From NCBI GenBank assembly GCA_027325115.1, contig DAHWFG010000229.1:1-20494 (forward strand): DNA of 20,494 nucleotides. The letters are read 5' to 3'. The DNA is from JAKBCQ01 sp021807585. GTDB lineage: Bacteria; Planctomycetota; Planctomycetia; Isosphaerales; Isosphaeraceae. A program made the translations under genes and the position numbers. Positions 7,141-15,955 of the stretch are shown here, piece after piece (within the stretch, counting starts at the first letter, position 1; each line of letters starts with the position of its first letter). The notes under the pieces are model-generated. The model was not told the DNA's origin. It saw nothing but the letters and a program-made list of their open reading frames with translations, and ran no database searches.

Positions 7141-9476
7141 TTCGCCACATTGATAGATTTATAATGACTGCAATTGATCATAACAATTCGGCGGACGACG
7201 GAGCGGGTTCGCGCGCGGCGAGGTTGATTGTGACGGGCCGCGTGCAAGGGGTTGGTTTTCGGCCGTTCACGGCGCGTTTGGCGGTCGAACTCGGCCTGGC
7301 CGGGTGGGTGCGGAACACGACCAGGGGCGTTGAAATCCAGCTCGAGGGGGATCGCGAACTCATCGATCGATTTCGCGAGCGTCTGATCGCCGATGCTCCC
7401 GCCGCGGCGCGAATCGATTCCCTGATGGAAGAGCGTGCGCCGCGTGAATCGCGGACGTCGTTTCAGGTTGCGGAGAGCGAAGCGCAAGGGGTTCGCGATA
7501 CCGAGACCGCTCCCGACCGCGCCGTGTGCCCGGAATGCGCCTCCGAGTTCGACGATCCGACCGACCGTCGTTACGGTTACGCGCTTTCAAGCTGCGTCGT
7601 CTGCGGTCCTCGGTTCACCGTCCAGATCGAGGCGCCGTACGACCGCGACCGGACGACGATGCGCGATTTTCCCCCGTGCCCGATTTGTTCTCATGAATAT
7701 AATTCAATATTTAATCGCCGATTCCACGCCGAAACCCTCTGCTGCCCGGTTTGCGGTCCCGTGTTATCGCTTTATGATCCCCAGATAGATAGCTATCCAC
7801 ATGATAACACGCGTTATGATGATTGGGGCGTTCTCGTTCGCGCCGCCGAGAGGATCCGCGAAGGGGGAATTGTGGCGGTCAAAGGGATCGGCGGTTTTCA
7901 CCTGATCTGTAACGCGACTTCAAACGCCGCGGTCGAGGCTTTGAGGGAGCGAAAACGGCGGGGGCGAAAGCCGTTCGCGGTGCTCTTCGCCGATCGCGAG
8001 TCGCTTGAACAAAGGCTTGAAGTCGACGACGCCGAATGGGATCTGCTCGCGTCGCCCGCGGCGCCGATCGTCCCGTTACGCCGTCGCGCCGGTTGCGATC
8101 TCGCCGGCGCGATCGCTCCGGGGCTCGCCTCGGTCGGGGCCATGCTAGCTTATTCGTTGATTCATTATGGATTGCTTGAAGCCGCGGGGGTTCCGCTGGT
8201 CGCGACGAGCGGCAACGCGAGCAACGAGCCGATGCCGATCGAGAACGACGCGGCGGTCGCCGAAATAAAAACGATCGCGGATTTGTTCATTTTGCATAAT
8301 CGCCGAATCGTTCGTCACGCCGACGACGGCGTTTCGCGGGTGATCGCGGGGCGACCGGTTCCAATCCGGATCGGCCGCGGATCGGCGCCCGTCGAGCTTC
8401 GGATGCCGTTCGAGACTCCGGCGATCATGGGCGCAGGCGGACACATGAAGGCCGCGGTCGCTTTCGCGCGCGGCGGGTCGATCGTCCTTGGCCAGCATAT
8501 CGGCGATCTTGATACCTTGGCGATTCGCAGACGTTATCGTTCGACCGCGGACGACCTGCGCGAGCTGATCGGCGGCCGGCCCGAATGGATCGCGCACGAT
8601 CTTCACCCCGATTACGAATCGACGCGATACGCCGACGAATCGGGCCTTAAAAACATACCGATTCAACATCATCACGCACATATCGCCTCGTGCATGGCCG
8701 AGCACGGCGAGACGGGCCCTGTATTGGGGATCGCGTTCGACGGAACGGGGCTCGGCGACGACGGTGCGATCTGGGGGGGTGAGTTTCTCGTCGTCGACCG
8801 CCGCGGTTATCGCCGAATCGGCTCGATTCTACCGTTTCGGCTCGCGGGAGGCGACCGCGCCGCACGCGAACCTCGAACCTGCGCCGCGGGGGTGTGCGTC
8901 GCGGCGGGGTTACCGATCCCGCGCGAACTCGGATTCTCCGATAAACAAGTTGTGATGTTGGAATCGATTTTGCGATCGCCCCGCGCCGCGGCGGTTTGCA
9001 CGAGCGCGGGACGGCTCTTCGACGCGTGGGGCGCGCTCGTCGGCATGAGCGAACGCGCCGATTACGAGGGAGAAGCCGCGATCCGTTTCGAGGAGATCGC
9101 CGATCCCGCCGAACGTCGCGTCTGGCCGATCGAAATCACCGGCGACGACCGCGGCATGCTTCTCATCGATTGGCGTCCGTGGGTTGTGGAGACGCTCGCC
9201 TCGATCCGCCGCGGAATCGCCCCCGGTATCGTCGCCGCGGTGTTTCATCGCTCACTCGCCGAGGCGTGCGTCGCGATCTCACGCCGAACCGGAATCGACA
9301 AAATCGCGCTCAGCGGCGGTTGTTTTCAAAACAAACTATTAAGCGAGATTTTAATTGAGCGTTTAATCAAAGAAAATTTTCAAGTATTGACACATTACGC
9401 GATACCGCCGGGAGACGGCGGGCTCGCGGTCGGCCAGGTTTGGGCCGCGGCTCTCTATCTCAGCGAGAGGGGGTGA
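7137..9476 (+). CDS. hypF: Carbamoyltransferase HypF
   Basis: The 779-residue enzyme makes the thiocarbamate on HypE from carbamoyl phosphate, the first step towards the cyanide ligands. All expected modules are present in order. An acylphosphatase domain covers about 29-110 (GRVQGVGFRPF, with Arg42 and Asn60). Two zinc fingers have CxxC pairs at 131/134, 153/156, 181/184 and 203/206. A YrdC-like domain starts at about 232, and a Kae1-like C-terminal domain has a histidine cluster at 511-515 (HHHAH) and FDGTGLGDDGAIWGGEF. The length is normal. I chose the ATG at 7137 for its ATGA overlap with hypB; the ATG at 7164 (Met10) is an alternative. Confidence 0.95.
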   Translation: MIRHIDRFIMTAIDHNNSADDGAGSRAARLIVTGRVQGVGFRPFTARLAVELGLAGWVRNTTRGVEIQLEGDRELIDRFRERLIADAPAAARIDSLMEERAPRESRTSFQVAESEAQGVRDTETAPDRAVCPECASEFDDPTDRRYGYALSSCVVCGPRFTVQIEAPYDRDRTTMRDFPPCPICSHEYNSIFNRRFHAETLCCPVCGPVLSLYDPQIDSYPHDNTRYDDWGVLVRAAERIREGGIVAVKGIGGFHLICNATSNAAVEALRERKRRGRKPFAVLFADRESLEQRLEVDDAEWDLLASPAAPIVPLRRRAGCDLAGAIAPGLASVGAMLAYSLIHYGLLEAAGVPLVATSGNASNEPMPIENDAAVAEIKTIADLFILHNRRIVRHADDGVSRVIAGRPVPIRIGRGSAPVELRMPFETPAIMGAGGHMKAAVAFARGGSIVLGQHIGDLDTLAIRRRYRSTADDLRELIGGRPEWIAHDLHPDYESTRYADESGLKNIPIQHHHAHIASCMAEHGETGPVLGIAFDGTGLGDDGAIWGGEFLVVDRRGYRRIGSILPFRLAGGDRAAREPRTCAAGVCVAAGLPIPRELGFSDKQVVMLESILRSPRAAAVCTSAGRLFDAWGALVGMSERADYEGEAAIRFEEIADPAERRVWPIEITGDDRGMLLIDWRPWVVETLASIRRGIAPGIVAAVFHRSLAEACVAISRRTGIDKIALSGGCFQNKLLSEILIERLIKENFQVLTHYAIPPGDGGLAVGQVWAAALYLSERG

Positions 9477-9479
9477 TCG

Positions 9480-9716
9480 ATGTGCCTGGGAATTCCCGGA
9501 GAAGTGATCGCGATCGACGAACCCGCGGCGGGACTGATCGAGGGGACGGTGTCGTTCGGGGGAGTCAAAAAACGAATCTGTCTCGCCTATGTTCCCGAGG
9601 TTCGCCGCGGCGATTATGTGATCGTCCACGCGGGTTTCGCGCTTTCGGTGATCGACCCGGTCCGCGCGCGCGAGGTGTTTGAAACCCTGGAGGCGCTCGA
9701 TGAAATACCTCGATGA
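9480..9716 (+). CDS. hypC: Hydrogenase assembly chaperone HypC
   Basis: This 78-residue chaperone carries the Fe(CN)2CO unit with HypD and delivers it to the large subunit. The essential N-terminal Cys2 is present (MCLGIPGEV), and so is the conserved His50 (DYVIVHAG). A good purine-rich ribosome binding site (GAGAGGGGGTG) lies just before the ATG. It follows hypF by three bases and overlaps hypD by 17 bases. Confidence 0.95.
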   Translation: MCLGIPGEVIAIDEPAAGLIEGTVSFGGVKKRICLAYVPEVRRGDYVIVHAGFALSVIDPVRAREVFETLEALDEIPR

Positions 9717-10824
9717 ATACCGCGACCCCAAGATCGCGCGAGCGCTCGTCGAGCGGATCCGATCGACCACGAAGCGCACTTGGACGATCATGGAGTTATG
9801 CGGCGGACAAACTCATGGAATCATGAAATTTGGTTTGGATGCGGCGCTCGAGGGAGTCGTCGAACTCGTCCACGGCCCGGGATGCCCGGTCTGCGTCACC
9901 CCCGCCGAGGCGATCGACCGCGCGATCGCGATCGCGCGCACGCCGGGAACGATCATCTGCTCGTTCGGCGACATGTTGCGCGTTCCTGGAACGAGTGAAA
10001 ACCTCTTTCACGCGCGAGCCGATGGAGGAGACGTTCGCGTCGTCTATTCGCCGCTCGACGCGGTTGCAACGGCGCGAAAAACGCCGAATCGCGAGGTCGT
10101 TTTCTTCGCCGTCGGCTTTGAGACGACCTCCCCCGCCGCAGCCGCGGCGCTCCTTGAGGCCGAGCGACTCGCGCTCGACAACTTCTCGCTCATCGTCTCG
10201 CACGTGCGCGTTCCGCCGGCGATCGAGGCGATCCTCGACGCTCCAGGAAACCGTGTTCAGGCGTTCCTCGCCGCGGGGCACGTTTGCACCGTGACGGGCG
10301 AGGCGGAATACCTACCGATCGTCGCGAGCCGACATGTTCCAATCGTTATCACTGGATTCGAACCCGTCGACCTGCTCGAAGGGATTGCAAGGTGCGTCGA
10401 ACAATTGGAGAAGGGAGAATCTCGGCTCGAGAATCAATACGCGCGGTCGGTCCGCCCCGAAGGCAATCCCGCGGCGCTGAGGGCGATCGCACGCGTCTTC
10501 GAGGTCGTCGATTACGCGTGGCGGGGAATCGGCGTCATCCCCCAATCGGGGATGAGGATCCGACCCGCGTTTCGCCGATTCGACGCGTTCGAGCGATTCC
10601 CGACGACCTCCGCCGAAAGTTCGTCCGAGTCGTCGTCGCCGTGCAGGTCGGGCGAGGTGCTTTCGGGTCGAATCAAACCGCATGAATGCGAGGCGTTCGG
10701 ATCAACTTGCACGCCCGATCACCCGCTGGGCGCGCCGATGGTTTCGGCCGAAGGAGCGTGCTCCGCGCATTATCGTTATCGTCGCGTTATAAACAAAGAG
10801 AGTTTATTATGTTCAACGAGATGA
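9700..10824 (+). CDS. hypD: Hydrogenase assembly iron-sulfur protein HypD
   Basis: The 374-residue protein is the scaffold on which CN and CO are attached to iron. Typical motifs are CGGQTHGIMKFGLD with Cys34, HGPGCPVC with Cys62 and Cys65, FGDMLRVPGT (89-98) and GFETTSPAA (139-147). The [4Fe-4S] cysteines near the C terminus are Cys315, 330, 337 and 354. The start at 9700 is decided by a GGAGG six bases upstream and by the family's usual beginning. The gene overlaps hypC by 17 bases and hypE by 16 bases. Confidence 0.95.
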   Translation: MKYLDEYRDPKIARALVERIRSTTKRTWTIMELCGGQTHGIMKFGLDAALEGVVELVHGPGCPVCVTPAEAIDRAIAIARTPGTIICSFGDMLRVPGTSENLFHARADGGDVRVVYSPLDAVATARKTPNREVVFFAVGFETTSPAAAAALLEAERLALDNFSLIVSHVRVPPAIEAILDAPGNRVQAFLAAGHVCTVTGEAEYLPIVASRHVPIVITGFEPVDLLEGIARCVEQLEKGESRLENQYARSVRPEGNPAALRAIARVFEVVDYAWRGIGVIPQSGMRIRPAFRRFDAFERFPTTSAESSSESSSPCRSGEVLSGRIKPHECEAFGSTCTPDHPLGAPMVSAEGACSAHYRYRRVINKESLLCSTR

Positions 10825-11858
10825 ACTTTACATGTCCTCCCCCGCCGGGATACAAGGGGAAGGTTCAGATGGGTCACGGCGGCGGCGGACGGATGTCTCG
10901 CAAGCTGATCCGAGAGCTCTTTATTCGAGAATTCAAATCGGCGAGTTTAATGGAGGAGCACGACGGGTCGATCGTCACGGTCGACGGTGTTCGGCTTGCG
11001 TTTTGCACCGACGGTCATGTCGTGAGTCCGCCGTTTTTTCCGGGAGGGGATATCGGCTCGCTCGCGGTACACGGGACGGTGAACGACCTGGCGGCGTGCG
11101 GCGCTCGGCCGATCGCGATGTCGTCGGCGTTCGTGATTGAGGAGGGTTTCCCGATCGCCGATCTCGAGCGGATCGTTCGTTCGATGGCGGCGGCGGCCGA
11201 GCACGCGGGGGTCGAGATCGTGACGGGGGACACGAAAGTCGTCGAACACGGCAAAGGAGACGGCGTATTCATCACGACAAGCGGTATCGGCGTGATCGAG
11301 CACGAACCCGCGCCGACGCCGCGCAACGTTAAGCCTGGGGATCGCGTCGTGATCAGCGGGCCGATCGCTCGTCATGGATTGGCGATTCTTTCGATTCGAG
11401 ATAATTTAATGTTTGAATCCGATCTCGTTTCCGATTCGGCGCCTCTTTGGGATCTCGTCTCGCGCGTTTACGCCGCGGGGATTAAACCGAGGTGCATGCG
11501 CGATCCGACGCGAGGAGGACTCGCCGCGGCTCTGAGCGAGATCGCCGAATTATCGGCGACTTCAATCACGCTCGACGATCGCGCGATTCCTCTGGCCGAA
11601 GCGGCCAAAAACGCGTGCGAATTTCTCGGTCTCGATCCCCTCTTCATCGCCAACGAAGGACTGATGTTGTTCTTCGTCGCGGCGGACGACGAAACCCTCT
11701 TGCTCGAAACGCTTCGATCACATCCGCGGGGAACTCAAGCAGCGGCGATCGGGCGCGTCGACTCGGGAGACGCGGGGATCCTCTTCGTCGAAGCCGAACC
11801 GGGGGGACGTCGCGCGATCGACATTCCCGCGGGGGAGGAACTCCCAAGGATATGCTAA
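10809..11858 (+). CDS. hypE: Hydrogenase cyanide-forming enzyme HypE
   Basis: The 349-residue PurM-like enzyme dehydrates the carbamoyl group to thiocyanate with ATP. The glycine-rich segment GHGGGGRMS (22-30) and GDIGSLAVHGTVNDL (80-94) form the ATP site. The chain ends with PRIC, so the invariant C-terminal cysteine that carries the carbamoyl/cyanide group is intact. The start at 10809 is supported by the family's N terminus and a GAGAG before it. The open frame extends further upstream, but only as a shadow of hypD. It overlaps hypD by 16 bases. Confidence 0.95.
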   Translation: MFNEMNFTCPPPPGYKGKVQMGHGGGGRMSRKLIRELFIREFKSASLMEEHDGSIVTVDGVRLAFCTDGHVVSPPFFPGGDIGSLAVHGTVNDLAACGARPIAMSSAFVIEEGFPIADLERIVRSMAAAAEHAGVEIVTGDTKVVEHGKGDGVFITTSGIGVIEHEPAPTPRNVKPGDRVVISGPIARHGLAILSIRDNLMFESDLVSDSAPLWDLVSRVYAAGIKPRCMRDPTRGGLAAALSEIAELSATSITLDDRAIPLAEAAKNACEFLGLDPLFIANEGLMLFFVAADDETLLLETLRSHPRGTQAAAIGRVDSGDAGILFVEAEPGGRRAIDIPAGEELPRIC

Positions 11859-11883
11859 CTCATTTATAAAGGTTGGTGAACAG

Positions 11884-13548
11884 ATGAAAATTGTGATCGT
11901 CGGGGGGGTGGCCGGTGGAGCGAGCGCCGCGACGCGGGCGCGGCGGCTCGACGAGCGCGCCGAGATCGTCCTGCTCGAGCGAGGTCCCGACGTTTCCTTC
12001 GCGAATTGCGGCCTTCCATATTATCTCGGGGGAGAGATCGTCGATCGCGACAAGCTGTTGGTGGCGAAGCCTTCGCTCCTGCGCGATCGGTTCAAGATCG
12101 ACGTCCGAGTTCGCGCCTCGGTCGAATCGATCAATCGCGCGTCAAAGACGATTATGATTCGATACCTTGACGATAATCGCACCGAAACAGAAACATATGA
12201 CAAGCTAGTTCTGTCGACGGGGGCGGCGCCGATCGTCCCGCCGATCCCGGGGGTCGACCTTCCCGGCGTTTTCACGCTCCGCGATCTCCGCGACGTCGAT
12301 CGAATTCATGCGCGGCTCAATTCCGGGATCAAGCGCGTTTTGATATTAGGAGCGGGTTACATCGGGCTCGAGCTCGTCGAAAACATGGTTCGCCGCGGGT
12401 ACGATACGACCGTCGTCGATTTGGCCGATCAGATCCTCGCGCCTTTCGACAAGGAGATGACGACGCCGATCGTCGAGGCGCTCGCGCATCATCAAGTCGG
12501 TCTTCGCCTCGGACGATCGGCGAAACGAATCGAAGAGCGCGGCGGCGGACTCGTCGCAACCCTCGACGACGGCGAGGAGATCGCCGCCGACCTGGTTCTC
12601 GTCGGGATCGGCGTGCGCCCCGAAAGCGATCTGGCGAAAGCCGCGGGGCTCGCGATCGGCGCACGCGGCGGCGTTCAAGTTGATGACCGTATGAGAACAT
12701 CTGATTCTGATATTTACGCCGTCGGAGACGTCGTCGAGGCGCGGGCGTTTGTAACGCGAGGGGCGCGGCAAATCCCCCTCGCCGGGCCCGCGAACCGCCA
12801 GGGTCGAATCGCCGCGGATCATATTCTCGGTCGCGATTCGAAATACCGCGGGTCGCAGGGGACGGCGATCGTCCGAGTCTTCGACGTCGTCGCGGCGCAA
12901 ACGGGGGAGATCGAAAAGACGCTTCGCACAAGCGGTCTCAAATACGAGAAGATCTACGTTCATCCCAATCAACACGCGGGTTATTATCCCGGCGCGAAGG
13001 CGATGACGATCAAGTTGCTCTTCCGCGGCGACGACGGCTCGATCCTGGGAGCGCAAATCGTCGGCGCCGACGGTGTCGACAAACGAATCGACGTGATCGC
13101 GACCGCGATCCAGGCGCGAATGACCGTGTTCGATCTCGAAGAAGTCGAACTCGCTTATTCGCCTCAATTCGGCTCGGCGAAAGACGCGATCAACATGGCG
13201 GGCTTCGTCGCGGCGGGGGTGGCGCGGGGCGATTACCCGCAAACACAAGTCGAGGATCTCGCCGCCGCGCTCGGCGAAAACGGAGTGATTCTCGACGTAA
13301 GAACGATTGACGAACACCGTCGAGGAGCGATCGAATCGGCCATCCATATTCCGATTGATTCTTTGCGCAATCACTTAAATGAACTTCCGCGCGATCGACC
13401 GATCGTCGTCTATTGCCACGCGGGACAGCGGGGCTACGTCGCGACGCGATTGTTGCGTCAGGAGGGCTTCAACGCGATCAACCTCGCCGGAGGTTTCCGC
13501 ACGTATCGGATGATTCGACCCGAATCCGCCTTCAATGAAGAAAGATAA
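11884..13548 (+). CDS. CoA-disulfide/NAD(P)H polysulfide reductase with C-terminal rhodanese domain
   Basis: The 554-residue flavoprotein has an N-terminal FAD-binding motif (GGVAGGASAATRAR, 7-20) and the single active-site Cys42 in FANCGLPYYLGG. A second GAGYIGLE motif binds NAD(P), GDVVEARAF lies near the flavin, and a pyridine-nucleotide-disulfide dimerisation domain follows. The last 100 residues are a rhodanese domain with Cys511 in CHAGQRGY. Proteins of this fused type (CoADR-Rhd, NADH-dependent polysulfide reductase) reduce CoA disulfide, CoA persulfide or polysulfide. The gene follows hypE by 25 bases on the same strand and is probably in the operon. This position suggests a link to the reported sulfur-reducing side activity of group 3b hydrogenases. 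The family is clear; the substrate in this organism is not. Confidence 0.88.
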   Translation: MKIVIVGGVAGGASAATRARRLDERAEIVLLERGPDVSFANCGLPYYLGGEIVDRDKLLVAKPSLLRDRFKIDVRVRASVESINRASKTIMIRYLDDNRTETETYDKLVLSTGAAPIVPPIPGVDLPGVFTLRDLRDVDRIHARLNSGIKRVLILGAGYIGLELVENMVRRGYDTTVVDLADQILAPFDKEMTTPIVEALAHHQVGLRLGRSAKRIEERGGGLVATLDDGEEIAADLVLVGIGVRPESDLAKAAGLAIGARGGVQVDDRMRTSDSDIYAVGDVVEARAFVTRGARQIPLAGPANRQGRIAADHILGRDSKYRGSQGTAIVRVFDVVAAQTGEIEKTLRTSGLKYEKIYVHPNQHAGYYPGAKAMTIKLLFRGDDGSILGAQIVGADGVDKRIDVIATAIQARMTVFDLEEVELAYSPQFGSAKDAINMAGFVAAGVARGDYPQTQVEDLAAALGENGVILDVRTIDEHRRGAIESAIHIPIDSLRNHLNELPRDRPIVVYCHAGQRGYVATRLLRQEGFNAINLAGGFRTYRMIRPESAFNEER

Positions 13549-13598
13549 TCTCGCTTGTTCAAATTATTGGTAAAACAACTTGTAAATAACCGGATTGA

Positions 13599-13943
13599 TC
13601 AATTTCTTTTCATCATCCAGCTTCCCGCGATCGCCGTGAACGCGGCCGCCGCGAGAACGTTCGAGGCTTTCCACGGGGTGTTCCGCAAGTGTCCCGAAAT
13701 CGAGTTCGAGCAATCGCGATACGCGCTGAGAATCGCCGCCGCCGCGGCGTCGCTGCAATGCGTTTCGACGCGGATCGGCGTGACGCCCAGCATCGACTGC
13801 CATTTCGCGTAATGAACAAACGCGAATTCGTACACGAACGGCGTCGACGCCAATACCAGTGCGATCATCAACGCCGTCTTGAACCGCGCCCTCCTGCGAA
13901 ACACCGGGCCGTCTTCGCGACCGTAATTCGGCAAAATACGCAT
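13599..13943 (-). CDS. Small membrane protein of unknown function at the end of the Tad operon
   Basis: I do not recognise this 114-residue protein. It has a basic N terminus (RRRARFK) and a likely transmembrane helix at about 22-44. A polar middle part follows (about 47-90, with Cys63 and Cys78), and then a second helix at about 93-110 with a short basic end. An AAAAGGAA ribosome binding site lies just before the ATG at 13943. It starts 29 bases after the tadC stop and is likely the last gene of the same transcript. It has no prepilin cleavage motif like that of Flp or TadE. It ends only 50 bases from the opposing hydrogenase operon. The reading frame and its membrane nature are credible; the function is unknown. 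Confidence 0.65.
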   Translation of the reverse strand: MRILPNYGREDGPVFRRRARFKTALMIALVLASTPFVYEFAFVHYAKWQSMLGVTPIRVETHCSDAAAAAILSAYRDCSNSISGHLRNTPWKASNVLAAAAFTAIAGSWMMKRN

Positions 13944-13972
13944 GTTAATTCCTTTTATGGTATTTCATCATG

Positions 13973-14908
13973 TTACTTCATCATCGTTTCCGAGATTTGA
14001 ATGCCCGCGGGACCGACAAGAACGACGAAAATCCCGGGGAAAATGAACAAGACGAGGGGGAAGAGAAGTTGAACCGCGGTCTTGGCGGCTCGCTCTTCGG
14101 CGAGCTGCCGACGCCGGATTCGCATCGAATCGGATTGCACGCGCAGAGCCGCGGCGATGCTCGAACCAAATTTCTCGGCCTGGATCAATACCGCGGCGAG
14201 CGACCTCATGTCGTCGACTCCCGTCCTTGTGCCGAGATCGTGCAACACGTCTTTTCGCGTTCGACCCATCTGGAGCTGGAAATTGGCGATCGCGAACTCC
14301 TCGCAGATGACGGGTGTCGCAGTCGCGAGCTCAACCGCGACCCGGCGCATCGCTGCGTCGAGCCCCAAACCCGCCTCGACACAGACGACGAGCAAATCAA
14401 GCGCATCCGGAAGCCCGAGGAAAATCGCCTCGGTTCGCTTCGATTTCAACATGCCGAGCACGAACGTAGGGAGATAAAAACCGATCGACCCACCGATAAT
14501 CATGTACATACCTCCCTTGACCGTCGGCCCGAACTTCGCGTAAGCGATCGGCGCCGCGACCGCGAGTGCGACCAAAAGGGAGATAAATTTAATGCCCAAA
14601 TATATCTGCAAGGCATGCTCACCGCGGAAACCCGCGTTCAGAAGCTTGCTCTGCAATTTGCCGAGCTCGACCGCGTTCGTCGGGCTCAACGGTTTGGAGA
14701 ATTTCTGCGCCGTCTTGGCGATCTTGTCTTGAATCCGTTCCTGTTTGCGAATCAACATTCCGCCGTCGCGGCCCGCGGATTGACGGATGATTCGATCGAG
14801 CCGATCGGCGACGCGCGATTGTCGATCGGCGATCGTCGACAGCGAACCCCAGACGACGAGCGCCATGACGACGAACGTCGCGAACGGAATAATGCTATCC
14901 AGGTTCAT
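13973..14908 (-). CDS. tadC: Tad pilus inner-membrane platform protein TadC
   Basis: This 311-residue protein is a type II secretion F-domain protein that with TadB forms the inner-membrane platform of the Tad pilus machine. Membrane helices are seen near the N terminus (about 6-23), around 107-125 and 130-155, and at 285-305. The cytoplasmic F-domain carries GLPDALDLLVVCVEAG, typical of TadC. It starts only three bases after the tadB stop with an AAGGTG ribosome binding site inside the end of tadB, so the two are likely translated together. Confidence 0.9.
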   Translation of the reverse strand: MNLDSIIPFATFVVMALVVWGSLSTIADRQSRVADRLDRIIRQSAGRDGGMLIRKQERIQDKIAKTAQKFSKPLSPTNAVELGKLQSKLLNAGFRGEHALQIYLGIKFISLLVALAVAAPIAYAKFGPTVKGGMYMIIGGSIGFYLPTFVLGMLKSKRTEAIFLGLPDALDLLVVCVEAGLGLDAAMRRVAVELATATPVICEEFAIANFQLQMGRTRKDVLHDLGTRTGVDDMRSLAAVLIQAEKFGSSIAAALRVQSDSMRIRRRQLAEERAAKTAVQLLFPLVLFIFPGIFVVLVGPAGIQISETMMK

Positions 14909-14911
14909 ATT

Positions 14912-15883
14912 TTACACCTTAATCGCAATGATTTTCTTGATGGCGATCGCGCCCAGGATTTGCATGACTCCCGCGAAAACGAGCATCTTCGTCCCCATCT
15001 GGGTCGAGAAGAGAACGCCGGTGTAACCGGGATTCGTCGTATAAGTGAACGCCAGCAACACGGGAGGCATCGCCAGCAGAACGACTCCCGAAAGCCGTCC
15101 TTCGCCCGTCAAAGCCGCGACCTGACCCATGATCTGGAACCGCTCGCGGATGATCCGACCGATCTTGTCGAGAACCTCGGCCAGATCGCCGCCGGTGGAA
15201 CGCTGGATCACAACGGCGGTCGTAAAGAACCGCACATCCATCGTCGGCACGCGATCGGCCATCGCCCGCAACGAATCCTCGATCGGAATCCCCAGGTTTT
15301 GCTCCTCGAACACGCGACCAAACTCGTCCGAGATCGGCGAAGGCATCTCCTCCGCCACCATGTGCAAGCCCGACGCCAAACCGTGTCCTGCCCGCAACGC
15401 GCGTCCGACCAGTTCCAGCGCGTCGGGCATCTGAGCCGTAAACTTTTTGATCCGCTTGCGCTTGCGCAACACCAGCCAGAAGAACGGCAACACGCTCATC
15501 AACGCGGCGCAAACGGGAATGATCAACAACGGAATCTTCAAAAAATAGCCGATGATCGCCGATACGATCGCCAGACCGATCGGAATGTAAAGGAAATGTT
15601 TGAACTCAATCCCCACGTCGGCTTGTTCATAAAGCGTGTTGATGCCGTCGACTTTGGGGAAAACCTTCGACCAGAACGACGAACCCTTCAGATCGACCGC
15701 CTGGTTCTTGAGGAAATTCGCCGCGGCGTCCCCTTTTCGATATTTGAACCGGCGTTTCGTCGACATGTCGTCGAGCCGCTTCTCGGCGATCGAGGTCGAC
15801 GTCTTCATGAACGCCATGCAGACGCCCCCCACGCAAACGACGACCGCGACCCCCACCAAAATCATGACCATTGTTTGATTCAT
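14912..15883 (-). CDS. tadB: Tad pilus inner-membrane platform protein TadB
   Basis: This 323-residue partner of TadC has an N-terminal membrane helix (about 5-25), two more at about 95-135, and a C-terminal pair at about 270-318. The F-domain includes MPDALELVGRALRAGHGL, characteristic of TadB. A strong ribosome binding site (AAAGGAGGGG) lies directly before the ATG at 15883. It lies 72 bases downstream of tadA; this gap is AT-rich and may hold a weak internal promoter, but I see no convincing one. Confidence 0.9.
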   Translation of the reverse strand: MNQTMVMILVGVAVVVCVGGVCMAFMKTSTSIAEKRLDDMSTKRRFKYRKGDAAANFLKNQAVDLKGSSFWSKVFPKVDGINTLYEQADVGIEFKHFLYIPIGLAIVSAIIGYFLKIPLLIIPVCAALMSVLPFFWLVLRKRKRIKKFTAQMPDALELVGRALRAGHGLASGLHMVAEEMPSPISDEFGRVFEEQNLGIPIEDSLRAMADRVPTMDVRFFTTAVVIQRSTGGDLAEVLDKIGRIIRERFQIMGQVAALTGEGRLSGVVLLAMPPVLLAFTYTTNPGYTGVLFSTQMGTKMLVFAGVMQILGAIAIKKIIAIKV

Positions 15884-15955
15884 GCTCCCCTCCTTTCATT
15901 CACTATCATATCGATATACTTATCAATTGTGATCTCGTCTATCCGAGTCAATGCG

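Noticed and set aside
12346..13374. A 342-codon minus-strand open frame inside the rhodanese-fused reductase gene
   Set aside because: It is antisense to a gene with clear FAD, NAD and rhodanese motifs, and its own translation has no motif.
13549..13598. Possible bidirectional terminator between the two convergent operons
   Set aside because: Only short weak repeats are present (for example the 10-bp palindrome ATTGATCAAT) without a GC-rich stem and T tail.
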